The translations under genes were made by a program, and so were the position numbers. The notes beneath the pieces are model-generated. The model was not told the origin of the DNA. It did not search any database and worked only from the letters and a program-made list of their open reading frames with translations. This document shows positions 36,149-45,217 of a stretch of 64,000 bases of DNA, piece by piece. Numbering within the stretch: the stretch's first letter is position 1; each line of letters opens with the position of its first letter. Source of the stretch: Thermincola carboxydiphila (GTDB lineage: Bacteria; Bacillota; Thermincolia; Thermincolales; UBA2595); assembly GCA_016841045.1 (NCBI GenBank), contig JAENZX010000004.1:62001-126000 (forward strand), in the 5' to 3' direction.

Positions 36149-36586
36149 ATGAATAAAAACCTTCGGATGGGGATTGCCCTGATTGTGATTGTCGGGGCAA
36201 TAGGCCTCCTCATAACAAGTGGATTAAAAAATAATACCGGTTCCTACCTTACCATCGAAGAAGCCTTGGCAGTCCAAAATACTTCTGATGGTAAGTTCAT
36301 TCAGATGGAAGGAACCCTGGTTGAGGGCAGCGATACCTGGGATGCTGACAATGTAATGCTTAAATTCACATTAACCGATGAAAAAAATAACAAAATTAAT
36401 ATTTCTCATAACGGTGTAAAACCGGATAATTTCAACTCCGGATATCCCATTATAGTTGAAGGCAGATTTAACAATAACACGGAGTTTGTTGCAGAATCTA
36501 TCAAGGTAAAATGTCCTTCTAAATATGAAGCAGAAACTATAGACGAGTCCAACCAACCATACGGTAAATCGGAATCTAAACAATAA
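36149..36586 (+). CDS. ccmE: Cytochrome c maturation heme chaperone CcmE (Cys-type)
   Basis: A 145-aa protein with an N-terminal anchor helix (residues 7-25) and an OB-fold periplasmic-type domain. In Escherichia coli CcmE heme is held by His in HxxxY; here the matching site reads CPSKY (Cys122, Tyr126), the CxxxY variant known from archaea, sulfate reducers and some Gram-positives. It carries heme from CcmABCD to the CcmF/H ligase. It precedes ccmF by 16 bp. Confidence 0.9.
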   Translation: MNKNLRMGIALIVIVGAIGLLITSGLKNNTGSYLTIEEALAVQNTSDGKFIQMEGTLVEGSDTWDADNVMLKFTLTDEKNNKINISHNGVKPDNFNSGYPIIVEGRFNNNTEFVAESIKVKCPSKYEAETIDESNQPYGKSESKQ

Positions 36587-36602
36587 TACAGGGGGTATCT
36601 CC

Positions 36603-38564
36603 ATGGTAGACATTGGCTACGCTTCACTTTTCATTAGTTTTTTCTTGGCTATTTATTCAATTGTTGGTCAATTGCTGGGTCAAAAACTTGACAATAAAAA
36701 ATTAATAAAGAGTGCTAGAGGATCGGTACTTGCTGTTTCCATCCTCACCACATTATCTTCGCTTATACTGATCTATTTACTGGTTATTGGCGATTTCTCA
36801 GTAAAATATATTTATGACTATACCAGTTCCGACCTTCCTCTTTTGTACAAGATCTCAGCTTTATGGGCTGGAAATGCAGGATCTCTTCTGCTATGGCTCT
36901 GGGTTCTAGTTATTTACACGGTTAGTATCACTTATTCTGATAAGCTTAAGGAATTAACATCATACGCCTCTTCAATCCTTATGACAAACGCTGTATTTTT
37001 CCTTTTTATTTTAGCCTTTGTTACAAATCCTTTTGAAAAGTTCGATTACATCCCTGCCGAGGGTGCGGGTATGAATCCCATGCTGCAGAACTTTGGCATG
37101 ATAATTCATCCGGTCACTACCTACCTGGGATACGTAGGTTTTGCCATACCCTTTGCCTTTGCCATGGCAGCTTTAATTATAAAAAATACTGATGACCTAT
37201 GGATAAAAATAACCCGTAAATGGACAATCCTCGCCTGGCTGTTCCTTACCCTCGGCAACCTTTACGGTGCCCAATGGGCATATGTTGAGTTAGGGTGGGG
37301 CGGTTACTGGGCCTGGGACCCTGTTGAGAATGCTTCTTTCATTCCCTGGCTTACAGGTAGTGCCTTTTTACACTCGGTAATGATACAGGAACGAAAAAAC
37401 ATGCTGAAAATTTGGAACGTTTCCCTCATTACCTTAACTTTTCTCCTAACACTCTTTGGAACCTTTCTTGTAAGAAGTGGTATCCTTACTTCAGTTCACG
37501 CATTCGGAAATTCTGACCTGGGTATGTTCTTCCTGGTATTTACCGGTATAGTTTTTGTCGCTTCCTTCTGGCTCATTATCGACAGACTTAATATGCTTAA
37601 AGAAACTCGAGAATTTGAATCCTACGTCTCTAAAGAAAGCAGTTTCCTTCTGAATAACCTTATCCTGGTGGGAATAGCATTCGCAACATTCTTTGGGACT
37701 ATCTACCCATTGATTGGTGAAGCAGTCACAGGTTCCCGGCCTACAGTTTCAATTCCCTATTTTAACGCTGTTAACGCACCCCTTGGTCTCTTAATGGTTG
37801 CATTAATGGGTATTTGTCCCCTTATCGCATGGCGTAAATCCGATATGAAAAGTCTTCGTGACAATTTCCTTGTTCCCGTAGCTCTTTCCCTGGTTTTTAT
37901 GGTAACTGCATATATCCTTGGGCTGAGAAAAATTTACGCTCTTATTGCATTTACCACTGTATTCTTTGTGACCGCATCAACCCTAATCGAATTTATAAAG
38001 GGAACCAGGGTACGGATGAAAATGACCGGAGAGAATCCTGTTACAGCCCTATTCAAGCTTATGTTTAAAAACAGGAGACGCTACGGAGGATATATCATTC
38101 ACTTGGGTCTGATAATGCTGATTATGGGTGTTATTGGTTCTAATGCTTACGAAAAGGTTGAACAGAAAACGATCGATTTTGGTGAAACAATCACAATCGA
38201 GGACTACACTCTGACCTACACTAATTTAGCGGAACGTAAAGAAGGTAAAAACGATGTGGTTTATGCAGATCTGTCTGTAACAAAAGGTGGTAAAGAATTT
38301 GGTATAGTTCAGCCTGAAAAAGTCTTTTACCCAACCCACCCCAACCCTTCCACAGAAGTTGGCATAAAAGGAAGTCTTAAAGAAGACCTTTATGTTATTC
38401 TGGCTGGTTGGGATAAAGAAGGCAAAGCTACTTTTAAAGTATTGGTTAATCCTTTGGTTGCCTGGCTTTGGATAGGTGGATATGTAATGGTTATAGGGAC
38501 TATATTTGCACTCTGGCCGGGACGCGGAGCTGAAGTTGGACCAAAATATGTTAGGGGGAGCTGA
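36603..38564 (+). CDS. ccmF: Heme lyase CcmF/NrfE-type
   Basis: A 653-aa multi-spanning membrane protein with about 14 helices. The tryptophan-rich WWD heme-handling segment is GWGGYWAWDPVENASF (near residues 230-247), and conserved His residues flank it (for example IIHPVTTYLGYVG). The C-terminal periplasmic domain (residues 520-630) and last helix are present. It attaches heme to apocytochrome CxxCH sites. The length is usual for the family. ATG at 36603 lies 5 nt after GGGGG. Confidence 0.95.
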   Translation: MVDIGYASLFISFFLAIYSIVGQLLGQKLDNKKLIKSARGSVLAVSILTTLSSLILIYLLVIGDFSVKYIYDYTSSDLPLLYKISALWAGNAGSLLLWLWVLVIYTVSITYSDKLKELTSYASSILMTNAVFFLFILAFVTNPFEKFDYIPAEGAGMNPMLQNFGMIIHPVTTYLGYVGFAIPFAFAMAALIIKNTDDLWIKITRKWTILAWLFLTLGNLYGAQWAYVELGWGGYWAWDPVENASFIPWLTGSAFLHSVMIQERKNMLKIWNVSLITLTFLLTLFGTFLVRSGILTSVHAFGNSDLGMFFLVFTGIVFVASFWLIIDRLNMLKETREFESYVSKESSFLLNNLILVGIAFATFFGTIYPLIGEAVTGSRPTVSIPYFNAVNAPLGLLMVALMGICPLIAWRKSDMKSLRDNFLVPVALSLVFMVTAYILGLRKIYALIAFTTVFFVTASTLIEFIKGTRVRMKMTGENPVTALFKLMFKNRRRYGGYIIHLGLIMLIMGVIGSNAYEKVEQKTIDFGETITIEDYTLTYTNLAERKEGKNDVVYADLSVTKGGKEFGIVQPEKVFYPTHPNPSTEVGIKGSLKEDLYVILAGWDKEGKATFKVLVNPLVAWLWIGGYVMVIGTIFALWPGRGAEVGPKYVRGS

Positions 38565-38566
38565 AA

Positions 38567-39067
38567 TTGATTATGAAACTGAATTCTATTAAATTCCCCC
38601 TTGTATTAATCCTGACTGCTTTATTTATACTGTCATCAGTGCCGGTTTTGGCGGTCGAAGTTGATAAAAACCTGCAGAAGGAAATCGAAGACAGCCTGGT
38701 TTGCCAGGACGGATGTGGTATGATTCTCGCAGCATGTGAGAACCAAACCGCAGAATATATGCGTAAAATCGTAGTTGACCGTCTCGCCAAAGGGCAGACC
38801 AAGGATGAAATAATGGGTTATTTTGTTGACATCTACGGCGTAAAAGTACTGGCCGCCCCTCCCGCAGAAGGTTTCAATATAACGGCATGGGTGACACCCT
38901 TTGTAGCATTAATCCTGGGGGGAGTTCTGGTGTATCTTGTCCTTGATAAATGGGTCTTTCAGGCAAGACTTGAAAGAATGGACCAGGAAGATGAACAAAA
39001 TAAAAAGGAAATAGATCTTTCCGAGTATGAAGATAAACTTGATACCGAATTAAAAAAATACCTCTAG
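38567..39067 (+). CDS. ccmH: Cytochrome c maturation protein CcmH (thiol oxidoreductase type)
   Basis: A 166-aa protein with a signal peptide (to about residue 29), a helical external domain with Cys46, Cys50 and Cys57 (VCQDGCGMILAAC), and a C-terminal membrane helix (residues 108-127). Classic CcmH has LRCxxC; here the first two cysteines are four apart (CxxxC), and a third follows, an unusual arrangement. The protein reduces apocytochrome disulfides or presents them to CcmF. TTG at 38567 is taken as start (GGGGGAG at 6 nt); ATG 38573 is an alternative. Confidence 0.85.
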   Translation: MIMKLNSIKFPLVLILTALFILSSVPVLAVEVDKNLQKEIEDSLVCQDGCGMILAACENQTAEYMRKIVVDRLAKGQTKDEIMGYFVDIYGVKVLAAPPAEGFNITAWVTPFVALILGGVLVYLVLDKWVFQARLERMDQEDEQNKKEIDLSEYEDKLDTELKKYL

Positions 39068-39109
39068 GTTGAAAAGGGCTGCCTGGAGAGAATCAGGAGG
39101 CTATATAAA

Positions 39110-39532
39110 ATGATTGAGGGCATTTCACTGTTTATCATCCTGTTGGTGGTAGCTTATTTCGTACTTGTCCCGTTAATTGTAAACAAACCGGAAAAAAATT
39201 CCCGGCTTTTGGATCAGCTGGTTGAAGATGATGATGAAGATACTCTCTCAAAGAACAAGGAAGCGCTGTTTACGACTATCAATGAAATTGAGTTTGATTA
39301 CAGCATGAATAAGCTTTCTGAAGACGATTATAATCAGCTTAAAAATCAGTACCGTCAACAGGCGCTAAAACTTCTGCACGAGGAGGACGAACTGGAGCTT
39401 GAAACTACAGCTCAATCTCCAGGCCCAGTATCTCCAAATAAAACAGATAAAGCAGATAAAACAGATATTGAAAAAGAAATAGAACGTGAACTTGCGGCTT
39501 TGCGTAAGCAAGTGGTTGTGGAAAGTGAGTAA
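39110..39532 (+). CDS. CcmI-like small membrane protein
   Basis: A 140-aa protein with one N-terminal membrane helix (residues 4-24) and an acidic, coiled-coil cytoplasmic or external segment. The stretch ALFTTINEIEFDYSMNKLSEDDYNQLKNQYRQQALKLL resembles the N-terminal part of CcmI, but the TPR domain of full CcmI is absent. CcmI holds apocytochrome for CcmF/H, so position and form fit an abbreviated version. AGGAGG precedes the ATG. Confidence is limited by the low information content of coiled coils. Confidence 0.6.
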   Translation: MIEGISLFIILLVVAYFVLVPLIVNKPEKNSRLLDQLVEDDDEDTLSKNKEALFTTINEIEFDYSMNKLSEDDYNQLKNQYRQQALKLLHEEDELELETTAQSPGPVSPNKTDKADKTDIEKEIERELAALRKQVVVESE

Positions 39533-39551
39533 AGTTCGGGAGGAATCATTG

Positions 39552-40595
39552 ATGAAACTGAAAAACAAGGTAATTTCTTTAATCCTTACAGTTATGTTTA
39601 TATTTACGATGACCGGTGCTGCCATAGCTGCTGATTCTGGTTCAGAAAGTCAGCAAACCAATAATGCTGTACCTGCAAAACCTAGTGGAACAGGGATAAA
39701 GATTGACCTTCACCATGTACTTTTTGAAGCCACTGTAGGTACTGATGTCGCGGTTAGGGAGACATTAAAAGTCAACAACACCTCCAATAGTATCTATTCA
39801 GGAGAAGAAACTGCCGATGGAAATAAAAAAGTAGTATTAAAAGTTTCTCTTCCCGACAGCTATAAAGACCTAAAGGTCACCGGGATCTCTCAAGACTCTT
39901 ATACCATAACACCTGAAGGTCTGGTTACCACCTCCCCTCTTAACCCGGGAGTAAGCCAGATTAGCATCACATATCTGTTTAACAGTGATGATGTTTTTTA
40001 TAAAACATTAAATTACCCGACAGAAACAATGTACTTTTTGGCCCCCAAAGGGCAGCTCCGCCTTAAAGGTGAAGTTGGAGTTATCGACTATGGAATTCAA
40101 AACTTACAGGGTTCAGAATATCACGTGTTATTAGGAAACCAATTCAGTCCCAGCCAAAAAATTGCGCTGACCATGGATCCTACCAGGGTAGGCCAGGGCT
40201 ACAGCAGCTCCAGTTCCGGTTTTCACAGCGCTTCCCACCTGCAAAAGTGGTATGAATCCCCACTAGCCTCAACTAATCCACATATGTGGGTAGCAGTAAC
40301 TATAATCCTCTTTTTTGCAGCAGTGGCTGTCACAGGTTACTACCTTAAGAGAAAATATTTACTTCAGAAGGAAAAAGAAACAGAGGAACGGCTGGCAGGA
40401 ATGCTGGACAATCTGGTCATCAGGCAAAAAAGGCTTTTGGCCAAAATAAATGCCCTTGACCGGCAGAATGACGCCGGAGAAATTAGTTCAGCCGACTATA
40501 CTAGTCTCAGGGAACAGTATATGGACAAACTTGTAAAAATCAAGCTCAAAATCAAAGAACTGGAAGCCCTTGAGAATGCGGGTTTGACAAGCTAG
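39552..40595 (+). CDS. Exported membrane-anchored protein of the ccm operon
   Basis: A 347-aa protein with signal peptide (residues 1-27, ending AIAA), external beta-rich domain (40-225), a membrane helix (about 244-265) and a long cytoplasmic coiled coil (275-345). It resembles the operon's first gene product in layout, and both have N/T-rich external strands. The family is not recognised. ATG 39552 is preferred over the longer frame from 39486, which would overlap the previous gene and lose the signal peptide; GGGAGG lies upstream. Confidence 0.68.
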   Translation: MKLKNKVISLILTVMFIFTMTGAAIAADSGSESQQTNNAVPAKPSGTGIKIDLHHVLFEATVGTDVAVRETLKVNNTSNSIYSGEETADGNKKVVLKVSLPDSYKDLKVTGISQDSYTITPEGLVTTSPLNPGVSQISITYLFNSDDVFYKTLNYPTETMYFLAPKGQLRLKGEVGVIDYGIQNLQGSEYHVLLGNQFSPSQKIALTMDPTRVGQGYSSSSSGFHSASHLQKWYESPLASTNPHMWVAVTIILFFAAVAVTGYYLKRKYLLQKEKETEERLAGMLDNLVIRQKRLLAKINALDRQNDAGEISSADYTSLREQYMDKLVKIKLKIKELEALENAGLTS

Positions 40596-40619
40596 AGCCC
40601 AAGAACAGGAGTGGTAGCG

Positions 40620-41324
40620 ATGATTAATGCAATGGGAATATCAAAAACCATCGGCCATAAGACTATTCTTCATAACATCCATCTGCATATAAAACCCGGC
40701 CAATTTGTTACAGTTTTTGGTCCTAATGGTGCCGGCAAGAGCACATTGCTCAAAATTCTTTCCCTGGTAACCAAACCCTCCAAGGGAGATTTAGTTATAG
40801 ACGGAAAGAATGCAAATAATTTTGCAGATGAGATCAGGAAAAAAATAGGTGTAATCTCCCATAACACATTCCTTAATGAGAACCTCACTGCAAAAGAAAA
40901 CCTCTTGTTCTACGGCAAAATGTACGGTGTTACCGATTTAAAGGATAGGATTTTCGATGTACTACACCAAGTTGGGCTTGAACTATCAATGAATGAACCT
41001 GTCCGGACCTTCTCACGGGGCATGCAGCAAAGGTTGGCAATTGCCCGCTCGATACTACATGACCCCGCCATCTTATTTCTTGATGAACCATATACAGGTT
41101 TAGACCCTCACGCTATCCAAATTCTTAACAATGTACTTGCCCAACTAAATGCTGATGAACGAACGATATTCCTAATAACACACAATTTTGAAGAAGGAGT
41201 AAATTTGAGCGACAGAATATTATTTATTGTCAACGGTAAAATCCGTTATGATGGTGAGAAAACAGCAATGAGCAAAGATGACCTTAAAAATCTCTATCTT
41301 ATGAAAGTTAAGGATACGGCTTGA
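40620..41324 (+). CDS. ccmA: ABC transporter ATPase CcmA
   Basis: A 234-aa ABC ATPase. Walker A is GPNGAGKST, the signature FSRGMQQR and Walker B AILFLDEPYTGLD. With CcmB and CcmC it powers release of heme-loaded CcmE. The start is set at ATG 40620 (AGGAG at 8 nt) rather than the upstream GTG 40611. The stop overlaps the ccmB start by one base. Confidence 0.93.
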   Translation: MINAMGISKTIGHKTILHNIHLHIKPGQFVTVFGPNGAGKSTLLKILSLVTKPSKGDLVIDGKNANNFADEIRKKIGVISHNTFLNENLTAKENLLFYGKMYGVTDLKDRIFDVLHQVGLELSMNEPVRTFSRGMQQRLAIARSILHDPAILFLDEPYTGLDPHAIQILNNVLAQLNADERTIFLITHNFEEGVNLSDRILFIVNGKIRYDGEKTAMSKDDLKNLYLMKVKDTA

Positions 41325-42004
41325 TGAACTTTTTTTCCGGTATCAGTGCAATCATATGGAAGGATCTCAAAGCAGAGTTCCGGACAAAACAGTTGTTAAG
41401 CTCAATGCTCATCTTTGCTGTACTCACCCTGATTATATTTGTTTTTGCTTTTGATCCCACTAAGGATGTCGTGAGGCAGGTGTTCCCCGGAATGATCTGG
41501 GTCTGCATTGTTTTTGCAGGTGTTCTGGGTGTTAACCGTTCTTTCGTTTCAGAGAAGCAGAATGACTGTCTGACAGGTATACTCCTTGCTCCTATCAACC
41601 GTACTGCCATTTACTACGGTAAAACAGGAGGCAACCTTATTTATATGGCAATCGTAGAAGTCATTGCCCTGCCGCTGTTTGCAGTTCTCTTTAACTATAA
41701 CATTCCTGCTGCCTCAATTTTCCCCCTGATTCTTGTCGTTTTTCTCGGAACCCTGGGATTCATTGCAGTAGGAACTTTTCTGGCAGCCCTGACCTCAAAT
41801 GCACGCAGCAGCGAGATACTACTGCCAATCATCCTGTTCCCTGTAATGGTACCGGTGATACTTAGTGCTGTCCAGGCAACAGGGGCAATTCTCTCAGGAG
41901 CACAAACGGCTGACTGGGTATCATGGCTTAAGATTTTAACTGCTTTTGATGTAATATTCCTTACCGTCCCCGTCTTACTCTTTGAATATGTTCTGGAGGT
42001 ATAA
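41324..42004 (+). CDS. ccmB: Heme exporter subunit CcmB
   Basis: A 226-aa membrane protein with six predicted helices. The N-terminal cytoplasmic stretch IIWKDLKAEFRTKQLLSSM is characteristic of CcmB and the length is usual. It forms the membrane part of the CcmAB ABC module. ATG 41324 overlaps the ccmA stop, giving tight coupling; ccmC follows in 3 bp. Confidence 0.92.
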   Translation: MNFFSGISAIIWKDLKAEFRTKQLLSSMLIFAVLTLIIFVFAFDPTKDVVRQVFPGMIWVCIVFAGVLGVNRSFVSEKQNDCLTGILLAPINRTAIYYGKTGGNLIYMAIVEVIALPLFAVLFNYNIPAASIFPLILVVFLGTLGFIAVGTFLAALTSNARSSEILLPIILFPVMVPVILSAVQATGAILSGAQTADWVSWLKILTAFDVIFLTVPVLLFEYVLEV

Positions 42005-42007
42005 AAC

Positions 42008-42709
42008 ATGACAATTCATAACATAACCTCTAAAGGGAGGTTTCACAATATACTGGCCTGGGCTACTTTTATAGCGGTATCAGTTTCAATCTATATGATT
42101 TTCATGTGGGTGCCGAATGAAAAGGTTCAGGGCCCGGTTTCAAAGATAATCTACTTCCATATTTCATCAGCATGGCTGGCATTTTTCGCCTTCTTTTTAG
42201 TTATGGTCTGTAGTGTTGCATATCTGAAAACCAGGGATTTAAAGTGGGATGTTATAGCTTACTCTTCTGCAGAAATTGGGGTCCTGTTCACAACAATCGT
42301 ACTGGTAACAGGCCCAATATGGGGACGAGCTTCATGGAATGCTTGGTGGACGTGGGACCACAGGCTTACAACCACCCTTATTCTATGGTTTATATATATC
42401 GCCTACCTTATGATCAGGTCATCCTTTAGTGAAGAAGAGAAAAAAGCAAGGTTTTCTGCAGTATTCGGTATAATAGGTTTTATTGATGTCCCCATAGTAT
42501 GGATGTCTATTAGGTGGTGGCGCACTATTCACCCTACTGTTGTCAGTTCAGGCGGGTTTGCTATGGACCCGAGAATGGTCGCAACACTTCTGGTAAGCCT
42601 GTTAGCATTTACCCTTCTATTTTTCTATCTGCTCCAAAAAGGTATTTTTATTCTGAATATAAAAAACCAAACCCAAATAATAAAACAAAAAATCACAGAA
42701 ATTCGTTAA
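42008..42709 (+). CDS. ccmC: Heme-handling protein CcmC
   Basis: A 233-aa protein with six membrane helices and the WWD motif (ASWNAWWTWDHRLTT), flanked by conserved His residues (IYFHISSAW and HPTVV). CcmC delivers heme to CcmE. The order ccmA-B-C-D matches the Escherichia coli operon. The C-terminal tail is Lys/Gln-rich. Confidence 0.95.
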   Translation: MTIHNITSKGRFHNILAWATFIAVSVSIYMIFMWVPNEKVQGPVSKIIYFHISSAWLAFFAFFLVMVCSVAYLKTRDLKWDVIAYSSAEIGVLFTTIVLVTGPIWGRASWNAWWTWDHRLTTTLILWFIYIAYLMIRSSFSEEEKKARFSAVFGIIGFIDVPIVWMSIRWWRTIHPTVVSSGGFAMDPRMVATLLVSLLAFTLLFFYLLQKGIFILNIKNQTQIIKQKITEIR

Positions 42710-42730
42710 TGATTGAAAGGAGGAACCTAA

Positions 42731-42871
42731 ATGAGTTACCTTTTTGCAGCATATATGGCTATCTGGATTCTGATTTTCGGATATACCCTAATTCTGGGGC
42801 GCAGAGAAAAACAGACACAGGAAGAGCTGTTTCTTCTGAAAAAGACAATGGAAAAAAGATTAGAATGTTAA
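42731..42871 (+). CDS. ccmD: CcmD-like small membrane protein
   Basis: A 46-aa protein with one membrane helix (residues 4-23, MAIWILIFGYTLIL) and a charged, basic/acidic helical tail (GRREKQTQEELFLLKKTM). Size, topology and place right after ccmC fit CcmD, which is needed for release of holo-CcmE. AAAGGAGG precedes the ATG. It is often missed because of its size. Confidence 0.85.
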   Translation: MSYLFAAYMAIWILIFGYTLILGRREKQTQEELFLLKKTMEKRLEC

Positions 42872-42886
42872 TAGGGAGGTTTAAAC

Positions 42887-43435
42887 GTGACTGATAAAAG
42901 ATTTAAGATTTCCGGAATCATCCTGTTCTTGGCTGCTTTTTTTGTAATAGCAATACTTCTGTATAATTCATCAGGCAAAAATACAAAGCCTTTTAATGAA
43001 GGTTCGTTCCCCAAAAACCTTCAGGGACTAACACTTCAACAAGTAATAACTGGTCCCCAGGCACTGGGTATGATAAGCAAACTTCATGGAACCGATATAA
43101 CTATAAAGCAGGGGTATATAGCTTCTTATGCTGGCCCTCAGGGTCAGATAATGATATGGGTATCTGAATCAGATAATGTACCAGACGCTATAGAACTATT
43201 TGATGTAATGGATAAAAAGATTGCAGCAGTAAATGAGCCAGGGCAGGACAGTAATTCCGGACAACCTCCATTTACTAACCGCCGTGAATTAAAAGAAAAT
43301 GGTATTAATGTAATTGCGGTTGAAGGAATGGGAATGGAAAACTATTATTATCAGATTGATGACAAGGTATACTGGATTGCGGCGGGAGGGGTTACCCCTA
43401 TTGATGCCCTCAGGGAAGTTATGAACAAGATCTAA
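42887..43435 (+). CDS. Membrane-anchored hypothetical protein of the ccm operon
   Basis: A 182-aa protein with an N-terminal membrane helix (residues 8-27) and an external mixed alpha/beta domain ending YYQIDDKVYWIAAGGVTP. No heme motif or cysteine is present. The start is GTG at 42887 with GGGAGG upstream. I do not recognise the family. It lies between ccmD and the DUF2318 gene, so a role in cytochrome or metal handling is possible. Confidence 0.6.
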   Translation: MTDKRFKISGIILFLAAFFVIAILLYNSSGKNTKPFNEGSFPKNLQGLTLQQVITGPQALGMISKLHGTDITIKQGYIASYAGPQGQIMIWVSESDNVPDAIELFDVMDKKIAAVNEPGQDSNSGQPPFTNRRELKENGINVIAVEGMGMENYYYQIDDKVYWIAAGGVTPIDALREVMNKI

Positions 43436-43475
43436 TTCCCAGCGCAAACAGATTATCGCTATTGGAGGTATATAC

Positions 43476-44111
43476 ATGGATGAAAGCAGAGAAGCTAAAC
43501 GTGCCAAGTTCCTCGAAGACCAGGCCCTGGTAAGAAAAAAGAGAAATAAGAAAATTATTGGATTTGCAGCAGTTTTAATCTTTGTCGGAGTAGCTTTATT
43601 CTCATATTTCACCAGGCCCTATACAAACCCCAAGGGCGGCAACTTTAACATCGGAGATGTACAGAATTATAAAAATAAGAAAATTGATATGACAGATGTT
43701 ACCCCTGAAATTAAAAACGGTAAAGTCATGATCTCTTTAGATACATTAAGAGAAAAGAAGATTGTATATACTGAGTACAGGGAGGTAAAGAAAAAGTTTT
43801 ATGGTGATTTTGATTACCTTCCCCTTAATGCCTTTATAACTCCGGCAGGAAGAGTAGTCCTTGCCTCAAGTATTTGTGAGCCATGTTATGGAACCAGGTT
43901 TCATATTGACAACACCGACCTTGTATGCGAGGCCTGCGGCACCCGCTGGCGGCTTGATGACTTAATGGGCATCGGAGGAGGCTGTGTAAACTATCCTCCC
44001 GAAGAATTTAAATATAAAGTTGAAAACAACAAATTAGTCATAGATGAAAACATGCTTAAGAACTGGAAACCCCGGTATTTCACTGATGAAATGGAATCAC
44101 AAAGCTCTTAA
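43476..44111 (+). CDS. DUF2318/FtrD-like Fe-S membrane protein
   Basis: A 211-aa protein with an N-terminal helix (residues 25-45) and an external domain with cysteines in SSICEPCYG, LVCEACGTRW and GGGCVNYP, the pattern of DUF2318 proteins that carry an iron-sulfur site and occur with metal transport (FtrD). The five Cys are conserved in order. A redox or metal-reduction role near the membrane is inferred. It is followed 42 bp later by a cupredoxin, suggesting a metal-redox pair. Confidence 0.78.
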   Translation: MDESREAKRAKFLEDQALVRKKRNKKIIGFAAVLIFVGVALFSYFTRPYTNPKGGNFNIGDVQNYKNKKIDMTDVTPEIKNGKVMISLDTLREKKIVYTEYREVKKKFYGDFDYLPLNAFITPAGRVVLASSICEPCYGTRFHIDNTDLVCEACGTRWRLDDLMGIGGGCVNYPPEEFKYKVENNKLVIDENMLKNWKPRYFTDEMESQSS

Positions 44112-44153
44112 GCAAAAATGAGTTAATTAAATTATTTTCGGGAGTGTTCGTTT

Positions 44154-44600
44154 ATGAGTAAAAATTCCAAAAAAGGCACTAGAAAAGCAGCTTCCAGAAG
44201 CGGCACAAATAAGAATCCCATTATTATCATGAGTGTAATTCTGGTTGGACTGTTTATATGGATCATGTCGCAATTATCCGGTCCAGGCACCCCCTTGGCA
44301 ACAAGTAACCAACCAGTCACTGCTCCGGTGGTCAACGGAGTTCAGATGCTTTCAATGAACCTGACCGCTGCAGGATATGAACCTAACAATATTACTTTGA
44401 AGAAAGATATTCCTGTACAGATAAATACTAATGCAACTGCGGACGCAGGCTGTGTCAGAGGGTTGATGATACCTGATTTTGACATAAATAAAGCCCTTGA
44501 TGTCGGACAGGACTCCTTTGTCTTTATACCTAATAAGACCGGGAATTTTGAATTTTCCTGTCAGATGCGGATGTCTACAGGGACCATCAATATCGTTTAG
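44154..44600 (+). CDS. Membrane-anchored cupredoxin-like protein
   Basis: A 148-aa protein with an N-terminal anchor helix (residues 23-41) and a beta-sandwich of cupredoxin type (60-148). The C-terminal FEFSCQMRMSTG carries Cys and Met ligands, and AGCVRGLMIPDF an upstream Cys; the usual His ligand is not evident, so copper binding may be atypical. It could pass electrons or copper to cytochromes or oxidases. Last gene of the operon, before a strong terminator. Confidence 0.78.
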   Translation: MSKNSKKGTRKAASRSGTNKNPIIIMSVILVGLFIWIMSQLSGPGTPLATSNQPVTAPVVNGVQMLSMNLTAAGYEPNNITLKKDIPVQINTNATADAGCVRGLMIPDFDINKALDVGQDSFVFIPNKTGNFEFSCQMRMSTGTINIV

Positions 44601-44631
44601 AGTAAATATCTGATATTGTAGAAAGTGATTT

Positions 44632-44660
44632 TCCCGCCTCGAATTTGGGGCGGGATTTTT
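44632..44660 (+). terminator. Intrinsic terminator of the ccm operon
   Basis: A 7-bp GC-rich stem (44632-44638 with 44649-44655) with a 10-nt loop and five T. It ends an operon of about 9.5 kb. Confidence 0.85.
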
Positions 44661-44663
44661 GTT

Positions 44664-45212
44664 TTAAGGAGCTATTTTGCAGACTATTAACCGCCAAAAT
44701 TCCAGCCATAAGAAACTGTATCCTAAACTGAAAACACTAATGGGGGCAATAATTAGCAGCTGCCCTGGCTGAACCCAAGGGCCCATTATTGGAAAACCAA
44801 AAGGGCCCATAGCCAGTAACAAACCGGCTGTCAGTACCGCAGCTGAGGCAGTTGCTACAGAGAGCCTCCAGCGGAAAAGAATTAGAGCATTTCCCATGCC
44901 CAACCCAAAAAAGCCGGTAGAGAGTCCAAATACCAAAGCCTCCTGAGGAAACATAAAAGAAAGTAAAATTAAAACTACTAAATATGACAAAAATGCGTAA
45001 GCTCTGGAAACGAGTACAGCCATAATTACTGGGCAGGTGGCCAGGGGACTTATAAAATATCCTACAGTCGGCAGCAGCTCACCGGCCGACTGTAGGAGAA
45101 AAGCAATAACACTCAGCTGAGCAGTTACAACCATTTTCTGCGTACTGCTGTATTTTTGCCATTGTCGGGATAAAGCTTTTGATTCCTGAGTTATATCATT
45201 AAATAAGAACAT
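44664..45212 (-). CDS. Six-helix membrane protein of unknown function
   Basis: A 182-aa protein with about five to six membrane helices and a short polar N-terminus. Its small hydrophobic layout with a glycine-rich loop (LVFGLSTGFFGLGMGN) resembles ECF transporter S components or DUF2232-like proteins, but I cannot confirm either. It lies 5 bp downstream of the propeller gene and is probably co-transcribed with it. Confidence 0.6.
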   Translation of the reverse strand: MFLFNDITQESKALSRQWQKYSSTQKMVVTAQLSVIAFLLQSAGELLPTVGYFISPLATCPVIMAVLVSRAYAFLSYLVVLILLSFMFPQEALVFGLSTGFFGLGMGNALILFRWRLSVATASAAVLTAGLLLAMGPFGFPIMGPWVQPGQLLIIAPISVFSLGYSFLWLEFWRLIVCKIAP

Positions 45213-45217
45213 ATCTG

